A stretch of 64,000 bases of DNA from positions 992,001-1,056,000 of the forward strand of contig NZ_JAASUI010000001.1 in the NCBI RefSeq assembly GCF_014224155.1. The letters run 5' to 3'. The DNA comes from Listeria cossartiae subsp. cossartiae (GTDB lineage Bacteria > Bacillota > Bacilli > Lactobacillales > Listeriaceae). Under the pieces are notes generated by a model, which saw only the letters and a program-made list of their open reading frames with translations, did no database searches and was not told the DNA's origin. This document shows, in pieces, positions 20,227 to 30,287 of this stretch. How positions within the stretch are numbered: position 1 is the stretch's first letter; each line of letters begins with the position of its first letter. The position numbers and the translations under genes were made by a program.

Positions 20227-20538
20227 ATGGCTTTTGGTGTAAAACGCGATGAAATGGAATTATGGAAAGAAAAAGCAGCTCGTGGGGAGATTGCGATTAT
20301 TACGCATTATTGGCTAGATGATCGTTTCCCAGATTCGAAAACTGTAACCAAAGTTGCCTGTGTAGATTTGAAAAAACTGCAACAATGGGGAAAACAATAT
20401 GGTTTAGCGCCAGATTGGATTGATAACCGTCGAAAAAACTTTCCGCATTATGATTTGTTTGGCGAGATGCAATTAGTCGTACTAAAGAAAGAAAAAGCCT
20501 TTGAACAAATCGAGCGGTTTCATTTGGAGGAGAAATAA
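20227..20538 (+). CDS. Conserved hypothetical protein, YneQ-like
   Basis: The 103-aa basic protein has no signal peptide or membrane segment. It shows the conserved-looking stretches HYWLDDRFPDSKTVTKVAC and APDWIDNRRKNFPHYDLF, with many Trp and Arg residues. Its place after a YneP-like thioesterase fits B. subtilis YneQ. The start is uncertain: ATG 20227 (MAFGVKR) follows a weak GGTAGTG, and GTG 20218 is also in frame. The function is unknown. Confidence 0.7.
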   Translation: MAFGVKRDEMELWKEKAARGEIAIITHYWLDDRFPDSKTVTKVACVDLKKLQQWGKQYGLAPDWIDNRRKNFPHYDLFGEMQLVVLKKEKAFEQIERFHLEEK

Positions 20539-20540
20539 CA

Positions 20541-21413
20541 ATGATTAAACTAGAAAATGAATTATTGCTTGTAGAAATGAAAACAGCCGGCGCTGAATTA
20601 ACACGTATTTCGCGCAAAGATACTGGACTTGAGTATTTGTGGAATGCGGATAGCAAATTTTGGGGACGTCATTCACCAGTTTTATTTCCAACTGTTGGAA
20701 GACTAGTGGAGGACACTTACTTTGTAGATGGCAAGCCGTATCACTTAGGGCAGCATGGTTTTGCTCGTGACCGAGATTTTAAAGTAATAGAGCAAACCGA
20801 CAATTCGGTGCGCTTTGAACTGGACGCTGACGAAGATTCGTTCGCCGTTTATCCTTACAAATTTAAATTATCGATTATTTATACGCTTGAAAAAGACACT
20901 GTCGCTATTTCTTATGAAGTAGAAAACAGAGACGATAAGCGCATTTATTTTTCCATCGGTGCGCACCCAGCATTTAATTTGCCACTAACAGAAGGTACTG
21001 TGTTTGAAGACTATTATTTAGACTTTGGAACAGAAGAGAATTTAGAAACACTTTGTTTAGAAGGACCTTATCGTAGCGGCGCAATTGAAAAAGTCGTGGA
21101 TGAGCCAGCGAGATATTTGCCGCTAAACTATGACTTATTTAAAAACGATGCACTAATTTTTGAAGCTTTGAAACAAAAAGAAGTGACAATCAAGTCGGAT
21201 AAAACGCCACATTTTGTGAAAGTAAGCTTCCCTGAATTCCCGTTTGTAGGAATTTGGACGGCAAAAACAGGAACACCTTTCTTATGTATTGAGCCGTGGT
21301 ATGGCATTGCGGACGGTGCTGGGGAATCGGTCGAACTGCGAGATAAAGCAGGGATAGAGCACCTAGAACCAGAAGCAGTTTTTGCATCGGAATATACAAT
21401 TACAGTTGGATAA
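20541..21413 (+). CDS. Aldose 1-epimerase family protein (LacX-like)
   Basis: The 290-aa protein belongs to the galactose-mutarotase-like beta-sandwich group. Visible conserved segments are GRHSPVLFPTVGRL, LGQHGFARDRDF, FSIGAHPAFNLPL (with the active-site His) and CIEPWYGIAD near the C-terminus. Members interconvert sugar anomers or bind sugar phosphates; LacX-like proteins lack a proven substrate. It is 2 bp after the YneQ-like gene with GGAGGAG upstream, so they are in one transcript ending at the terminator at 21418. Confidence 0.85.
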   Translation: MIKLENELLLVEMKTAGAELTRISRKDTGLEYLWNADSKFWGRHSPVLFPTVGRLVEDTYFVDGKPYHLGQHGFARDRDFKVIEQTDNSVRFELDADEDSFAVYPYKFKLSIIYTLEKDTVAISYEVENRDDKRIYFSIGAHPAFNLPLTEGTVFEDYYLDFGTEENLETLCLEGPYRSGAIEKVVDEPARYLPLNYDLFKNDALIFEALKQKEVTIKSDKTPHFVKVSFPEFPFVGIWTAKTGTPFLCIEPWYGIADGAGESVELRDKAGIEHLEPEAVFASEYTITVG

Positions 21414-21417
21414 AGGA

Positions 21418-21454
21418 AAAACCCAGAAGAGCGAAATGCATCTTCTGGGTTTTC
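21418..21454. terminator. Bidirectional terminator between epimerase gene and plsY
   Basis: Perfect 13-bp stem AAAACCCAGAAGA (21418-21430) with TCTTCTGGGTTTT (21441-21453). T-runs are available on both strands between these convergent genes. Confidence 0.9.
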
Positions 21455-22051
21455 TTACATCCATTTTATTTTTGGTTCTTCGCCGTTACGAATACGAGTA
21501 ATGTTTGCTCGGTGGCGCCAAATAACAAATGTCGCGATACCAGCAACGAGAATAATTAAAATCCAATCTCCCATGAAAAAAGAAATAATTAATGCTGCCA
21601 GTGCTCCGATCATTGAGCTAAGCGATACATATTTGCTAAGTTTTAGTGTAACTAAGAAGACGACTAGAGCAGCTACAAATAGTAGTGGCGCATACGCAAG
21701 GATGACACCCGCCGAAGTAGCAACCGCTTTTCCGCCGCGGAATCCGGCAAAAAGTGGGAAACTATGGCCGATAATCGCAAATGCTCCAGTAAGTAGCCAG
21801 AAATGATGATCTACGTTTAGCTGGAAAAAATATGGAAGTAATGTTGCGACAGTCCCTTTTAAAATGTCCATCACGGTAACAATGCTACCAGCTTTAATTC
21901 CAAGCACCCGGAACGAATTCGTCGCGCCTAAGTTACCACTACCGAACTCGCGAATATCTTTTTTGTAGAAAATTTTGCCAATCCATAAACCAGATGGTAT
22001 CGAACCAATCACATAGGCTAATAAAGAAAGCAGAATTAAGTTAATTGTCAT
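21455..22051 (-). CDS. plsY: Glycerol-3-phosphate acyltransferase PlsY
   Basis: The 198-aa membrane protein has five or more transmembrane segments. It has the three PlsY motifs: [25 protein letters not shown] and [21 protein letters not shown]. It acylates glycerol-3-phosphate with acyl-phosphate, the first step of phospholipid synthesis. The start ATG 22051 follows GAGGGG by nine bases. In B. subtilis the homologue (yneS) is next to yneT and parE, as here. Confidence 0.93.
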   Translation of the reverse strand: MTINLILLSLLAYVIGSIPSGLWIGKIFYKKDIREFGSGNLGATNSFRVLGIKAGSIVTVMDILKGTVATLLPYFFQLNVDHHFWLLTGAFAIIGHSFPLFAGFRGGKAVATSAGVILAYAPLLFVAALVVFLVTLKLSKYVSLSSMIGALAALIISFFMGDWILIILVAGIATFVIWRHRANITRIRNGEEPKIKWM

Positions 22052-22208
22052 TTTTAAACCCCTCAAGAAGAAATGTTGTTTTCCATAAAGAATTATAGCA
22101 CAAAATGAAGAGAATTGGCTAAATTGTTAGGATAAATCACAATGAAAAGTTGAAAAAACCGCAAAAATAGCTTATGATTAGAAAGAATAGTAGGGGGCGA
22201 TTAGACGA

Positions 22209-22616
22209 ATGCAAAATCCAACAAAAGAAGAAATCCGACATATTTTAAAGCAGGCAAAAGTAATCGCAGTCGTTGGTTTGAGTGATAAGCCAGACCGCAC
22301 AAGTTACCGAGTGAGTCAGATAATGCAGCAAGCTGGATACAAAATTATTCCAGTAAACCCTAATGCAGACGAAATTCTTGGCGAAAAAGCTGTTAAGAAC
22401 TTAACGGATATCGAGGAACATGTTGATATTGTCAATGTCTTTCGTCGCTCAGAGTTTTTACCTGATATAGCTAAGGCGTTTGACCAAATTGATGCAGATG
22501 TATTTTGGGCACAACTTGGCATTGTTAATCAGGAAGCATTTGATTTTTTGACAGAAAAAGGATATCCTACTGTCATGGATTATTGCATTAAGGTTGCTTA
22601 TCAAGAAATGGATTAA
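22209..22616 (+). CDS. CoA-binding domain protein (YneT-like)
   Basis: The 135-aa protein is a single Rossmann CoA-binding domain like that of succinyl-CoA synthetase alpha: VIAVVGLSDKPDRTSYRVSQ, then YKIIPVNPNADEILGEKAV, and VNVFRRSEF, then VFWAQLGI. It has no catalytic partner domain, so it may sense or store CoA compounds. The ribosome binding site is AGGGGG. It lies divergent from plsY and upstream of parE, with a terminator between it and parE. Confidence 0.85.
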   Translation: MQNPTKEEIRHILKQAKVIAVVGLSDKPDRTSYRVSQIMQQAGYKIIPVNPNADEILGEKAVKNLTDIEEHVDIVNVFRRSEFLPDIAKAFDQIDADVFWAQLGIVNQEAFDFLTEKGYPTVMDYCIKVAYQEMD

Positions 22617-22639
22617 ATAATGACCATTTTTGAAGGAAG

Positions 22640-22668
22640 CAGGTTCTTATAGCAGAGCCTGTTTTTTT
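22640..22668 (+). terminator. Terminator before parE
   Basis: Eight-bp stem (22640-22647 with 22654-22661) and T7 run. Confidence 0.75.
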
Positions 22669-22680
22669 ATGAAAACGAAT

Positions 22681-22709
22681 TTGTCACCAAACTATCACTT
22701 TATTAATTA
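22681..22709 (+). promoter_or_regulatory. Possible sigma-A promoter of parE-parC
   Basis: TTGTCA (22681-22686), 17-bp spacer, TAATTA (22704-22709). The -10 element is imperfect. Confidence 0.4.
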
Positions 22710-22796
22710 GCTGGTTAATGCTATTCTGATAAGGTGGTTTTAAGCGAATAGCAACGTAATAGTTGTAGATTGACGGAATGAAGGGAGTTTTGAAAT

Positions 22797-24764
22797 ATGA
22801 ATCGGAATGATTATAATGATGATTCTATTCAGGTGCTTGAAGGACTGGAAGCGGTCCGGAAACGTCCAGCGATGTATATTGGTTCAACCGATGTCCGCGG
22901 GCTGCACCATTTAGTATATGAAATAGTGGACAACTCGGTCGATGAGACCCTTGCAGGTTTTGGTAAGAAAATTGTTGTGACACTTCATGAAGACAATAGT
23001 GTTAGCGTGAGCGATGAAGGTCGTGGGATGCCTGTTGGGATGCACAAAACTGGCAAACCCACAGTAGAAGTTATTTTAACCGTTCTTCATGCCGGTGGTA
23101 AATTCGGTCAAGAAGGCGGCTACAAAACAAGTGGTGGACTCCATGGTGTTGGTTCATCCGTTGTAAATGCACTTTCAGAATGGTTAGTTGTAACAATTAA
23201 TCGTGATGGCGCAACCTACCAACAAAAATTTAAAGATGGTGGGAAGCCTGATGGAACACTGAAAAAAATCGGAAAATCAAAAGCCACTGGGACAACGATT
23301 CGCTTTAAACCAGATCCAGCGATTTTTCCAACTACTTCATTTAACTATGAAACATTATCGGAACGTTTAAGAGAATCAGCATTCCTTTTAAAAGGGATGT
23401 TAATCGAATTAATCGACGAACGTGTAGGTATGGCAGAGGCTTTCCACTTTGAAGAAGGTGTGAAGAACTTTGTTGAATATATTAATGAAGGCAAAGATGT
23501 GCTTCATCCAGTAGCTAGTTTTGAAGGAGAAAATGCGACCATTGAAGTAGAAATGGCGTTCCAATTCAATGATGGCTACTCTGAAAATATCTTGAGCTTC
23601 GTAAATAACGTTCGAACTCGCGGGGCTGGCTCTCATGAATCGGGAATGAAAGCTGCGATGACGCGGATTTTCAATGACTATGCTCGCCGGGTAAATCTTT
23701 TAAAAGAAAAAGATAAAAACCTTGAAGGTAGCGATATTCGGGAAGGTTTATCGGCAGTACTTTCGATTCGTGTTCCAGAAAAAATCCTTCAATTCGAAGG
23801 TCAAACGAAAGAGAAATTAGGGACGCAGGAAGCTCGCCAGGCGGTTGATGCGGTTGTAGCGGAACATTTAGCTTACTTCCTTGCTGAAAACCCAGAAACA
23901 AGCTCCCTTCTCGTTAAAAAGGCAGTTAAAGCCCGCGAAGCCAGAGAAGCTGCTAGAAAAGCCCGCGAAGAAACACGTAACGGCAAGAAAAAGAAACGCT
24001 CAGAAACACTTCTTTCTGGAAAATTAACACCGGCACAATCACGCAATCCTAACAAAAATGAACTTTACCTAGTCGAAGGTGACTCGGCGGGAGGCTCAGC
24101 CAAACAAGGTCGTGACCGTCGTTTCCAAGCTATTTTGCCACTTCGAGGAAAAGTAATCAATACCGAAAAAGCCAAACTACAAGATATCTTAAAAAATGAA
24201 GAAATTAGTACGATTATCCATACAGTTGGCGCAGGGGTTGGTACGGAGTTCGATGTCGAGGATTGTAACTATGACAAAGTAGTTATCATGACCGATGCCG
24301 ATACCGATGGCGCGCACATTCAAGTATTACTTCTGACATTTTTCTATCGTTACATGCGTCCACTTGTTGAAGCTGGTAAAGTTTTCATTGCCTTACCACC
24401 ACTTTATAAAGTAAGCCGGGGTTCCGGGAAAAAAGAAGTAATTGAATACGCTTGGACAGACGAAGAATTAGATTCTGCTATCCAAAAAATTGGTAAAGGC
24501 TACATGATCCAACGTTACAAAGGTCTTGGTGAGATGAACGCCGACCAACTTTGGGAAACAACGATGAATCCAGACACACGGACATTAATTCGTGTGCGAG
24601 TGGACGATTCTGCGCGTGCTGAACGCCGCGTGGCAACACTGATGGGGGATAAAGTAGAACCTAGACGTCAGTGGATTGAAAAGCATGTCGAGTTTTCTAT
24701 GGAAGATAGCCAAAATATTTTAGAAAATGAAAACATGATGGTTGAGGAGGCGAAAGACATTTGA
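22797..24764 (+). CDS. parE: DNA topoisomerase IV subunit B
   Basis: The 655-aa ATPase subunit has a GHKL ATP-binding domain ([39 protein letters not shown]) followed by the TOPRIM region with [15 protein letters not shown] and DADTDGAHI. With ParC it decatenates daughter chromosomes. A basic linker (KKKKRSE) precedes the TOPRIM part. It overlaps the parC TTG start by four bases, a sign of translational coupling. Confidence 0.96.
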   Translation: MNRNDYNDDSIQVLEGLEAVRKRPAMYIGSTDVRGLHHLVYEIVDNSVDETLAGFGKKIVVTLHEDNSVSVSDEGRGMPVGMHKTGKPTVEVILTVLHAGGKFGQEGGYKTSGGLHGVGSSVVNALSEWLVVTINRDGATYQQKFKDGGKPDGTLKKIGKSKATGTTIRFKPDPAIFPTTSFNYETLSERLRESAFLLKGMLIELIDERVGMAEAFHFEEGVKNFVEYINEGKDVLHPVASFEGENATIEVEMAFQFNDGYSENILSFVNNVRTRGAGSHESGMKAAMTRIFNDYARRVNLLKEKDKNLEGSDIREGLSAVLSIRVPEKILQFEGQTKEKLGTQEARQAVDAVVAEHLAYFLAENPETSSLLVKKAVKAREAREAARKAREETRNGKKKKRSETLLSGKLTPAQSRNPNKNELYLVEGDSAGGSAKQGRDRRFQAILPLRGKVINTEKAKLQDILKNEEISTIIHTVGAGVGTEFDVEDCNYDKVVIMTDADTDGAHIQVLLLTFFYRYMRPLVEAGKVFIALPPLYKVSRGSGKKEVIEYAWTDEELDSAIQKIGKGYMIQRYKGLGEMNADQLWETTMNPDTRTLIRVRVDDSARAERRVATLMGDKVEPRRQWIEKHVEFSMEDSQNILENENMMVEEAKDI

Positions 24765-27220
24765 GTAATCCAGAACAACATATCCAAGACTTAGCGCTAG
24801 AAGAAGTTATGGGCGACCGTTTTGGTAGATATAGTAAATACATTATTCAAGAACGTGCGCTTCCAGATGTTCGTGACGGACTGAAACCAGTACAACGCCG
24901 GATTTTATTCGCAATGAATGTCGAAGGAAATACAGCCGAAAAAGGTTTCCGTAAATCTGCCAAAACAGTCGGAAACGTTATCGGTAACTACCATCCACAT
25001 GGTGACTCTTCCGTTTACGAAGCAATGGTGCGGATGAGTCAAGACTGGAAAGTACGTAATATGCTGATTGAAATGCACGGGAATAACGGTAGTGTCGACG
25101 GGGATCCACCTGCTGCGATGCGTTATACGGAAGCTCGTCTTTCACCAATTTCAGCTGAATTACTGCGCGACATCGAAAAAGAAACAGTCGATTTCATTCC
25201 TAACTTTGACGATACTTCTAGTGAGCCAACTGTTTTGCCAGCGCGTTTTCCGAACCTTTTAGTCAATGGTTCTACAGGTATTTCCGCTGGTTATGCGACA
25301 GATATTCCGCCGCACAATTTAACGGAAATCATTGAGGCTGTAATGAAGCGATTAGATAACCCACTTTGTACAACGGATGATATTATGAAAATTGTCAAAG
25401 GCCCAGATTTCCCAACAGGTGGGATTATTCAAGGGATTGACGGCATTCGTAAAGCATATCAAACCGGTAAAGGGCGCGTTGTTGTTCGTTCCAAAACAGA
25501 AATTGAAGATATTCGTGGTGGTAGAAAACAAATCACGATCCATGAAATTCCTTATGAAGTAAATAAAGCGAACCTAGTAAAACGCATGGATGAACTTCGT
25601 ATTGAGAAAAAAATTGAAGGTATTTCAGAAGTGCGAGATGAAACGGACCGCACTGGACTACGCATTGCCGTCGAGCTTAAAAAAGATGCCAATGCGGAAG
25701 GCGTGTTGAACTACCTTTTCAAAAATACAGATTTACAAGTGAGTTATAATTTCAATATGGTTGCGATCAATCGAAAACGCCCAGAGCTAATGGGGATTAT
25801 CCCGATGCTTGACGCTTATATTGAACACCAAAAAGAAATTATTACGAAACGCTCTGAGTACGATATTCGCAAAGCTCGCGCGCGCCAACATATTTTAGAA
25901 GGATTAATTAAAGCACTTTCTATTTTAGATGAAGTTATTAAATTAATTCGTGGCTCGAAAGACAAACGTGATGCGAAATTAAACTTACAAACAAAATATG
26001 ATTTCAGTGAAAAACAAGCAGAAGCGATTGTATCTTTACAACTTTATCGTTTAACGAATACAGATATACATGAACTTCAAAGTGAAGCAAAATCCCTAGC
26101 AGAACAAATTAGCGTTCTTGAAAAAATTCTAGGTGATGAAGCAGAACTTGTTGCTGTTCTAAAAGAAGAGCTAGCAGAAATCAAGAAAAAATATAAAACT
26201 GCCCGCCGTACAGAAGTGCAAGCAGAAATCACCGAAATCAAAATCGACACGGAAGTACTTGTTGCTAACGAAGATGTGATTGTTTCTGTGACGAAGGAAG
26301 GCTATGTAAAACGCACAAGCCAACGTTCGTATGCCGCTTCCAATGGCGCAGAACTAGCGATGAAAGAAGCCGACCATGCCATCTTCATCCAAAAAATGAA
26401 TTCGCTCGATTCGCTCCTGTTATTCACTAGCAAAGGTAACTTCATTTATCGCCCAGTGCATGAGTTGCCTGATATTCGCTGGAAAAACCTTGGAGATCAC
26501 GTTAGCCACCTGGCCAGTGATTTGTCAGCCGGCGAAGAAATTCGTTCCGCAATTGCAATTCAAGCCTTTACAGAAGAAAAACGCTTTTTATTTGTTACCA
26601 AAAACGGCATGACCAAGCAATCGGCTATCACGAATTACAAACCGCAGCGTTATTCTAAATCAATGATGGCAATCAAGCTAAAAGATGATGATGAGCTGTT
26701 AAGTGTTCATTTGATTGATGGTACAGAAGATATTTTCTTAGCAACCAAAAATGGTTACGGTCTTCGTTATTCCATTACTGAAATTCCAGAGTCCGGTGCA
26801 AGAACAGCCGGTGTAAAAGCGATTAACTTAAAACAAGAAGATATCGTTGTTGGCGGTGTAGTACTTACGCCGAATGAACAAAAACATATTCTTCTTGCAA
26901 CACAGCGTGGTTCACTTAAACAAATGAAAGCAAGTGAATTTGAACCAATTTCTAGAGCAAAACGTGGCTTACTGATGTTACGCGAACTGAAAAGTAACCC
27001 GCATCGCTTCATTGGCTTAACGCTTGCTGACAGTAATGACCATCTGTTTATCGAAACAAATACAGATCAAGTAGTCGAAATAGACGTTGCTAATCTACGG
27101 ATAACCGATCGCTATTCTAACGGATCTTTTGTACTAGATGAAACAATGGAAGGGGAACCAACCTCTATCTGGTTAGCAATCCCCGAAATTAAAGATACAA
27201 CAGATGCAAAAGACGAATAA
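24761..27220 (+). CDS. parC: DNA topoisomerase IV subunit A
   Basis: The 819-aa subunit has the breakage-reunion domain ([19 protein letters not shown]; catalytic Tyr in [11 protein letters not shown] near residue 126) and a C-terminal beta-pinwheel that wraps DNA. The quinolone-determining region reads [15 protein letters not shown], with the usual Ser. TTG 24761 is the start, behind GAGGAGG. It ends before a terminator and luxS. Confidence 0.95.
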   Translation: MSNPEQHIQDLALEEVMGDRFGRYSKYIIQERALPDVRDGLKPVQRRILFAMNVEGNTAEKGFRKSAKTVGNVIGNYHPHGDSSVYEAMVRMSQDWKVRNMLIEMHGNNGSVDGDPPAAMRYTEARLSPISAELLRDIEKETVDFIPNFDDTSSEPTVLPARFPNLLVNGSTGISAGYATDIPPHNLTEIIEAVMKRLDNPLCTTDDIMKIVKGPDFPTGGIIQGIDGIRKAYQTGKGRVVVRSKTEIEDIRGGRKQITIHEIPYEVNKANLVKRMDELRIEKKIEGISEVRDETDRTGLRIAVELKKDANAEGVLNYLFKNTDLQVSYNFNMVAINRKRPELMGIIPMLDAYIEHQKEIITKRSEYDIRKARARQHILEGLIKALSILDEVIKLIRGSKDKRDAKLNLQTKYDFSEKQAEAIVSLQLYRLTNTDIHELQSEAKSLAEQISVLEKILGDEAELVAVLKEELAEIKKKYKTARRTEVQAEITEIKIDTEVLVANEDVIVSVTKEGYVKRTSQRSYAASNGAELAMKEADHAIFIQKMNSLDSLLLFTSKGNFIYRPVHELPDIRWKNLGDHVSHLASDLSAGEEIRSAIAIQAFTEEKRFLFVTKNGMTKQSAITNYKPQRYSKSMMAIKLKDDDELLSVHLIDGTEDIFLATKNGYGLRYSITEIPESGARTAGVKAINLKQEDIVVGGVVLTPNEQKHILLATQRGSLKQMKASEFEPISRAKRGLLMLRELKSNPHRFIGLTLADSNDHLFIETNTDQVVEIDVANLRITDRYSNGSFVLDETMEGEPTSIWLAIPEIKDTTDAKDE

Positions 27221-27227
27221 CTTGGAA

Positions 27228-27267
27228 AAGAGTTCTTGTATAGAAATATGCAAGGATTCTTTTTTTT
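27228..27267 (+). terminator. Terminator after parC
   Basis: Eleven-bp stem (27228-27238 with 27251-27261, two G-U pairs), 12-nt loop, T8 run. Confidence 0.8.
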
Positions 27268-27301
27268 GATATAATGACAAAGAATAAGAGGAGGGATACG
27301 C

Positions 27302-27769
27302 ATGGCAGAAAAAATGAATGTAGAAAGTTTTAATTTAGATCATACGAAAGTAAAAGCACCTTTTGTAAGACTTGCGGGAACCAAAGTAGGCATCAACGGA
27401 GATGAGATTTACAAATACGATGTTCGCTTTAAACAACCGAATAAAGAACACATGGAAATGCCGGCGCTGCACTCTTTAGAGCATTTGATGGCAGAACTTG
27501 CAAGAAATCATACCGATAAATTAGTCGACATTAGTCCGATGGGATGCCAAACAGGATTTTATGTGTCATTGATAAATCATAGTGACTACGATGATGTTCT
27601 AGAAATCATCGCCACAACATTAACAGATGTTACCCAAGCAACAGAAGTTCCAGCATGCAATGAAGTTCAATGCGGGTGGGCAGCAAGCCACAGTTTAGAA
27701 GGCGCACAAGCACTTGCAGCAGAATTTCTTGCTAAAAGAAGTGAATGGAAAAATGTATTTAGCGAATAA
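27302..27769 (+). CDS. luxS: S-ribosylhomocysteine lyase LuxS
   Basis: The 155-aa metalloenzyme splits S-ribosylhomocysteine into homocysteine and the autoinducer-2 precursor DPD. The metal site HSLEH (HxxEH) lies near residue 54, with the third ligand Cys in [10 protein letters not shown]. The length matches the family. It is monocistronic, flanked by terminators, with GGAGGG upstream of ATG. Confidence 0.97.
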   Translation: MAEKMNVESFNLDHTKVKAPFVRLAGTKVGINGDEIYKYDVRFKQPNKEHMEMPALHSLEHLMAELARNHTDKLVDISPMGCQTGFYVSLINHSDYDDVLEIIATTLTDVTQATEVPACNEVQCGWAASHSLEGAQALAAEFLAKRSEWKNVFSE

Positions 27770-27770
27770 G

Positions 27771-27813
27771 AAAAAGCATCTAGCCCTTAAATTTGGCGCT
27801 AGATGCTTTTTTT
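27771..27813 (+). terminator. Strong terminator after luxS
   Basis: Perfect 14-bp stem (27771-27784 with 27798-27811), T-run at the end. The rest of the gap to 28102 holds only the promoter block described next. Confidence 0.9.
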
Positions 27814-27976
27814 GTATACTCAATAATGAAAGCGCGTTCTCAGTAAAAGACACATTTCTGACACATTTGGTGATATTTTAGTAGTACGAAGAATACTGCT
27901 GAAACACCGCTTATACAGTGGTTTTGCTTATTTATAATCATTATTAATTGATTATGGGATTAATTCGCCTTAAAAT

Positions 27977-28021
27977 GTTCACAATTTGTCCATTGGTATA
28001 TACCGAAATCGGGTATATAAT
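27977..28021 (+). promoter_or_regulatory. Promoter block of first internalin-like gene
   Basis: GTTCAC (27977-27982), 10 bp, TTGGTA (-35, 27993-27998), 17 bp, TATAAT (28016-28021). The same arrangement precedes the next two internalin-like genes. An inverted repeat, TATATACC (27997-28004) with GGTATATA (28012-28019), overlaps the spacer and -10 and could be an operator. The leader to the start codon is about 80 nt. Confidence 0.68.
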
Positions 28022-28102
28022 TTAAATCATTAAGGCAAGCGATTAGCTGTCTTAAAGGCTTTCAATGACAATCATTCTAATTTAAGAGAGGAACAACATA
28101 AG

Positions 28103-29932
28103 ATGTCAATAAAATCCAAAATTATAAAAATCGGAGTTTGTAGTGTGATGGTACTTGTGCCACTTTCCCAAACTTCTTTTCCGAGTTTTGCTGCTGAGGA
28201 AATAGGAATGGACACAGGACAAAATATTGTTAACATTCCTGATCCAGTATTAAAAACTGAATTGAATAGTGTCCTGCGCCAAGCAAGCACAGCTGATATT
28301 ACAGAAGCCCAAATGGCGACTATTACGGGTCTTAGTTTGGACGGTAATATTACGGATTTAACTGGACTTGAATTTGCGAAAAACTTAAATACGTTAAACA
28401 TATTCGATATACCTACAAGTAGCTATGCAGTATTAACGCAACTAAGTAGCCTAAATCGTTTGGTTATGAGCGGTTCCAATATAACGTCAAGTTCTATACC
28501 AGATTTAAATAGCTTAACAACCTTGGAAAATTTGAGTATAAATAATGCAAGCTTAGACAATAACATTTACGCTAAAATTAATAATATTCCCAATCTAGGT
28601 CTCCTAAATTTGTCAGGTAATAAGAATATTACTACTGTTTCCGGGCTACAAGGTTTAACTAAACTGACTACTTTAATTGTGGAAGATTGCCGGATTGCGG
28701 ATTATAGAGGGGTAGAGAAAATCCCTGGACTAAGATCTTTCGGTGGCGGAAAACAATTATTTGAAGCGCAAGAAACTACAGAAGTTAAGAGTAATACACT
28801 TAACTATGATGCAAAAGCGCAAACAATGTTTATTCCTTTTAGCTTGTTGACACCAAGTTCTTTAACCAATTTTGATGGTTCCAAAATAAATCCTTCCAAC
28901 AAGCTTTATGAGTATGAAGTGACTTTAAGTACTGGTGCTGTTATTGAAAGTAAGATGACTGCTTCAGCTGAGGGGATTACTATTAATGGTGTAGCTCCTG
29001 CTGATTTTGACAAGATTGAGAACTTTACTGTATCAGCCTTATTTGATGCTAGAAAAGCCACGGTACCTGCTAACATAGCAGCTAGCTTCTATGGCATAAG
29101 CAATTCTAAAGTTATAGGGAAATTTACCGTTGATCATTCAGTCAATATTACAGCGGAAGATAATATCTCGTATATCGCGGGAGAAACAATAACGCCAGAA
29201 AAATTCTTGACGGACATTAAAGCAAATGCCAATGGTTCGACTATTACAAGTGACGTTGCCGAAAAAGTCGATTTTTCGAAAGCTGGAACGTATACTGTAA
29301 CGCTTAACGCAGAAAATTCAACCGGCGTGAAGAGCGAACCAATGCAAGTAACCGTAACAATTATTGAAAAAACAGCCATCACAGCTGATCCAGAAGTAAC
29401 GTATGAAATTGATACTGCAAAAACAGAAGCAGAATTCTTGGCTGACATTAAAGCTGCGACCAATGATCAAACAGCTATTACAAGTGATTTTGCCACTGTA
29501 GTAGACTTCGCTAAAGCTGGCGAATATACCGTAACATTAAATGCTGAATCAGAGGCACAAAAAGCAGATCCCATTACTGTGAAAGTAAAAATCAGTGAAA
29601 AACCAGTCGACCCAGTGGACCCAACACCAGATCCAGACCCGACACCAGATCCTGATCCAACGCCGGATCCAACACCGGATCCAACACCGGATCCAACACC
29701 AACACCAGCTGATCCGGATCCAACACCAGATCCAAAACCAACATCACCAGCTAATTCTGGTCAATCTGGTAGCTTAGCAAAAAAATCAGTGAAATCTAAA
29801 GTATCTGCCTCAGCTCAAGCGTCTATCAATACGATAAAACTACCAAAAACAGGTGATTCGTTACCAGCAACAGGGGTAGTAGTAGGATTCTTAGTCTTAG
29901 GATTAGGCGTTATGATTGCGCGTAAAAAATAA
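28103..29932 (+). CDS. LPXTG-anchored internalin-like leucine-rich repeat protein (first of three)
   Basis: The 609-aa surface protein has a signal peptide (about 1-31, cleavage near SFA-AEE) and an internalin cap with degenerate leucine-rich repeats (about 45-230; LTGLEFAKNLNTLNI and similar). An Ig-like inter-repeat region (about 230-345) and two bacterial Ig-like repeats of about 72 residues (about 346-500) come next. A Pro-Asp-Thr spacer and the sorting signal LPKTGDSLPATG follow, with a hydrophobic tail ending ARKK. Sortase A should anchor it to peptidoglycan. The ligand is unknown. It resembles the Lmo1289/Lmo1290 type of EGD-e. No clear terminator is seen downstream. Confidence 0.88.
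   Translation: MSIKSKIIKIGVCSVMVLVPLSQTSFPSFAAEEIGMDTGQNIVNIPDPVLKTELNSVLRQASTADITEAQMATITGLSLDGNITDLTGLEFAKNLNTLNIFDIPTSSYAVLTQLSSLNRLVMSGSNITSSSIPDLNSLTTLENLSINNASLDNNIYAKINNIPNLGLLNLSGNKNITTVSGLQGLTKLTTLIVEDCRIADYRGVEKIPGLRSFGGGKQLFEAQETTEVKSNTLNYDAKAQTMFIPFSLLTPSSLTNFDGSKINPSNKLYEYEVTLSTGAVIESKMTASAEGITINGVAPADFDKIENFTVSALFDARKATVPANIAASFYGISNSKVIGKFTVDHSVNITAEDNISYIAGETITPEKFLTDIKANANGSTITSDVAEKVDFSKAGTYTVTLNAENSTGVKSEPMQVTVTIIEKTAITADPEVTYEIDTAKTEAEFLADIKAATNDQTAITSDFATVVDFAKAGEYTVTLNAESEAQKADPITVKVKISEKPVDPVDPTPDPDPTPDPDPTPDPTPDPTPDPTPTPADPDPTPDPKPTSPANSGQSGSLAKKSVKSKVSASAQASINTIKLPKTGDSLPATGVVVGFLVLGLGVMIARKK
29611..29742 (+). repeat. Pro-Asp-Thr coding repeat in first internalin-like gene
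   Basis: Short tandem units of the type CCAACACCGGATC encode (D)PTPDPDP repeats. They form the cell-wall-spanning spacer and are likely to vary in number by slippage. Confidence 0.85.
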
Positions 29933-30164
29933 GTCAAAAATAGAAACTGATAAATAAAATTTTTCTGTGATGGGTTAATAGGCAGTCTATACCTATATTA
30001 AAAGCAGATTGCGAAAGCATTGTTTCATGAGCTGTCACAATTTCTTCATTTTTTATGAATATTGTAGAAAAGTTTGAAATGCTACTGAAATAGGAGTTTT
30101 TTAGCGATCTGCACCTGTTAAACTAGCTTTAATGATTTTAAAAACAATCAAAATGTCACAAAAC
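29933..30164. other. Intergenic stretch without recognised gene
   Basis: The 355-bp gap between the first two internalin-like genes is AT-rich. I see no convincing intrinsic terminator, no ORF with a ribosome binding site, and only an imperfect inverted repeat around 30037-30067 (ACAAT/ATTGT arms). The promoter block of the next gene occupies its right part. Confidence 0.5.
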
Positions 30165-30209
30165 GTTCACGGAATAGTGGTTGGAATTTAAAGTCTTGAG
30201 AGATATAAT
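30165..30209 (+). promoter_or_regulatory. Promoter block of second internalin-like gene
   Basis: GTTCAC (30165-30170), 10 bp, TTGGAA (30181-30186), 17 bp, TATAAT (30204-30209). Spacing is identical to the blocks before the other two genes. Confidence 0.68.
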
Positions 30210-30287
30210 TTAGTGAGTTGATTGGGACTAGCGGTTTCAAAGACTTTTCATAGCAAGTAACTTGATAATAGAGAGGAACAACACAAG

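Noticed and set aside
27834..27850. TGAAAGCGCGTTCTCA downstream of luxS as a catabolite (cre) site
   Set aside because: The right half does not match at the required 14-bp spacing, and it is more than 140 bp upstream of the next promoter.
28011..28016. GGGTAT before the first internalin-like gene as a sigma-B -10 element
   Set aside because: No GTTT lies 13-16 bp upstream, and a better sigma-A pair (TTGGTA-N17-TATAAT) overlaps it.
29611..29742. Regular short direct repeats, checked as a possible CRISPR array
   Set aside because: Units are about 12-18 bp without unique spacers and encode an in-frame Pro-Asp-Thr spacer of a surface protein.
30112..30130. TTAACAGG-like sequence (minus strand) as a PrfA box before the second internalin-like gene
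   Set aside because: Only one half of the TTAACANNTGTTAA palindrome is present and its place does not fit the predicted promoter.
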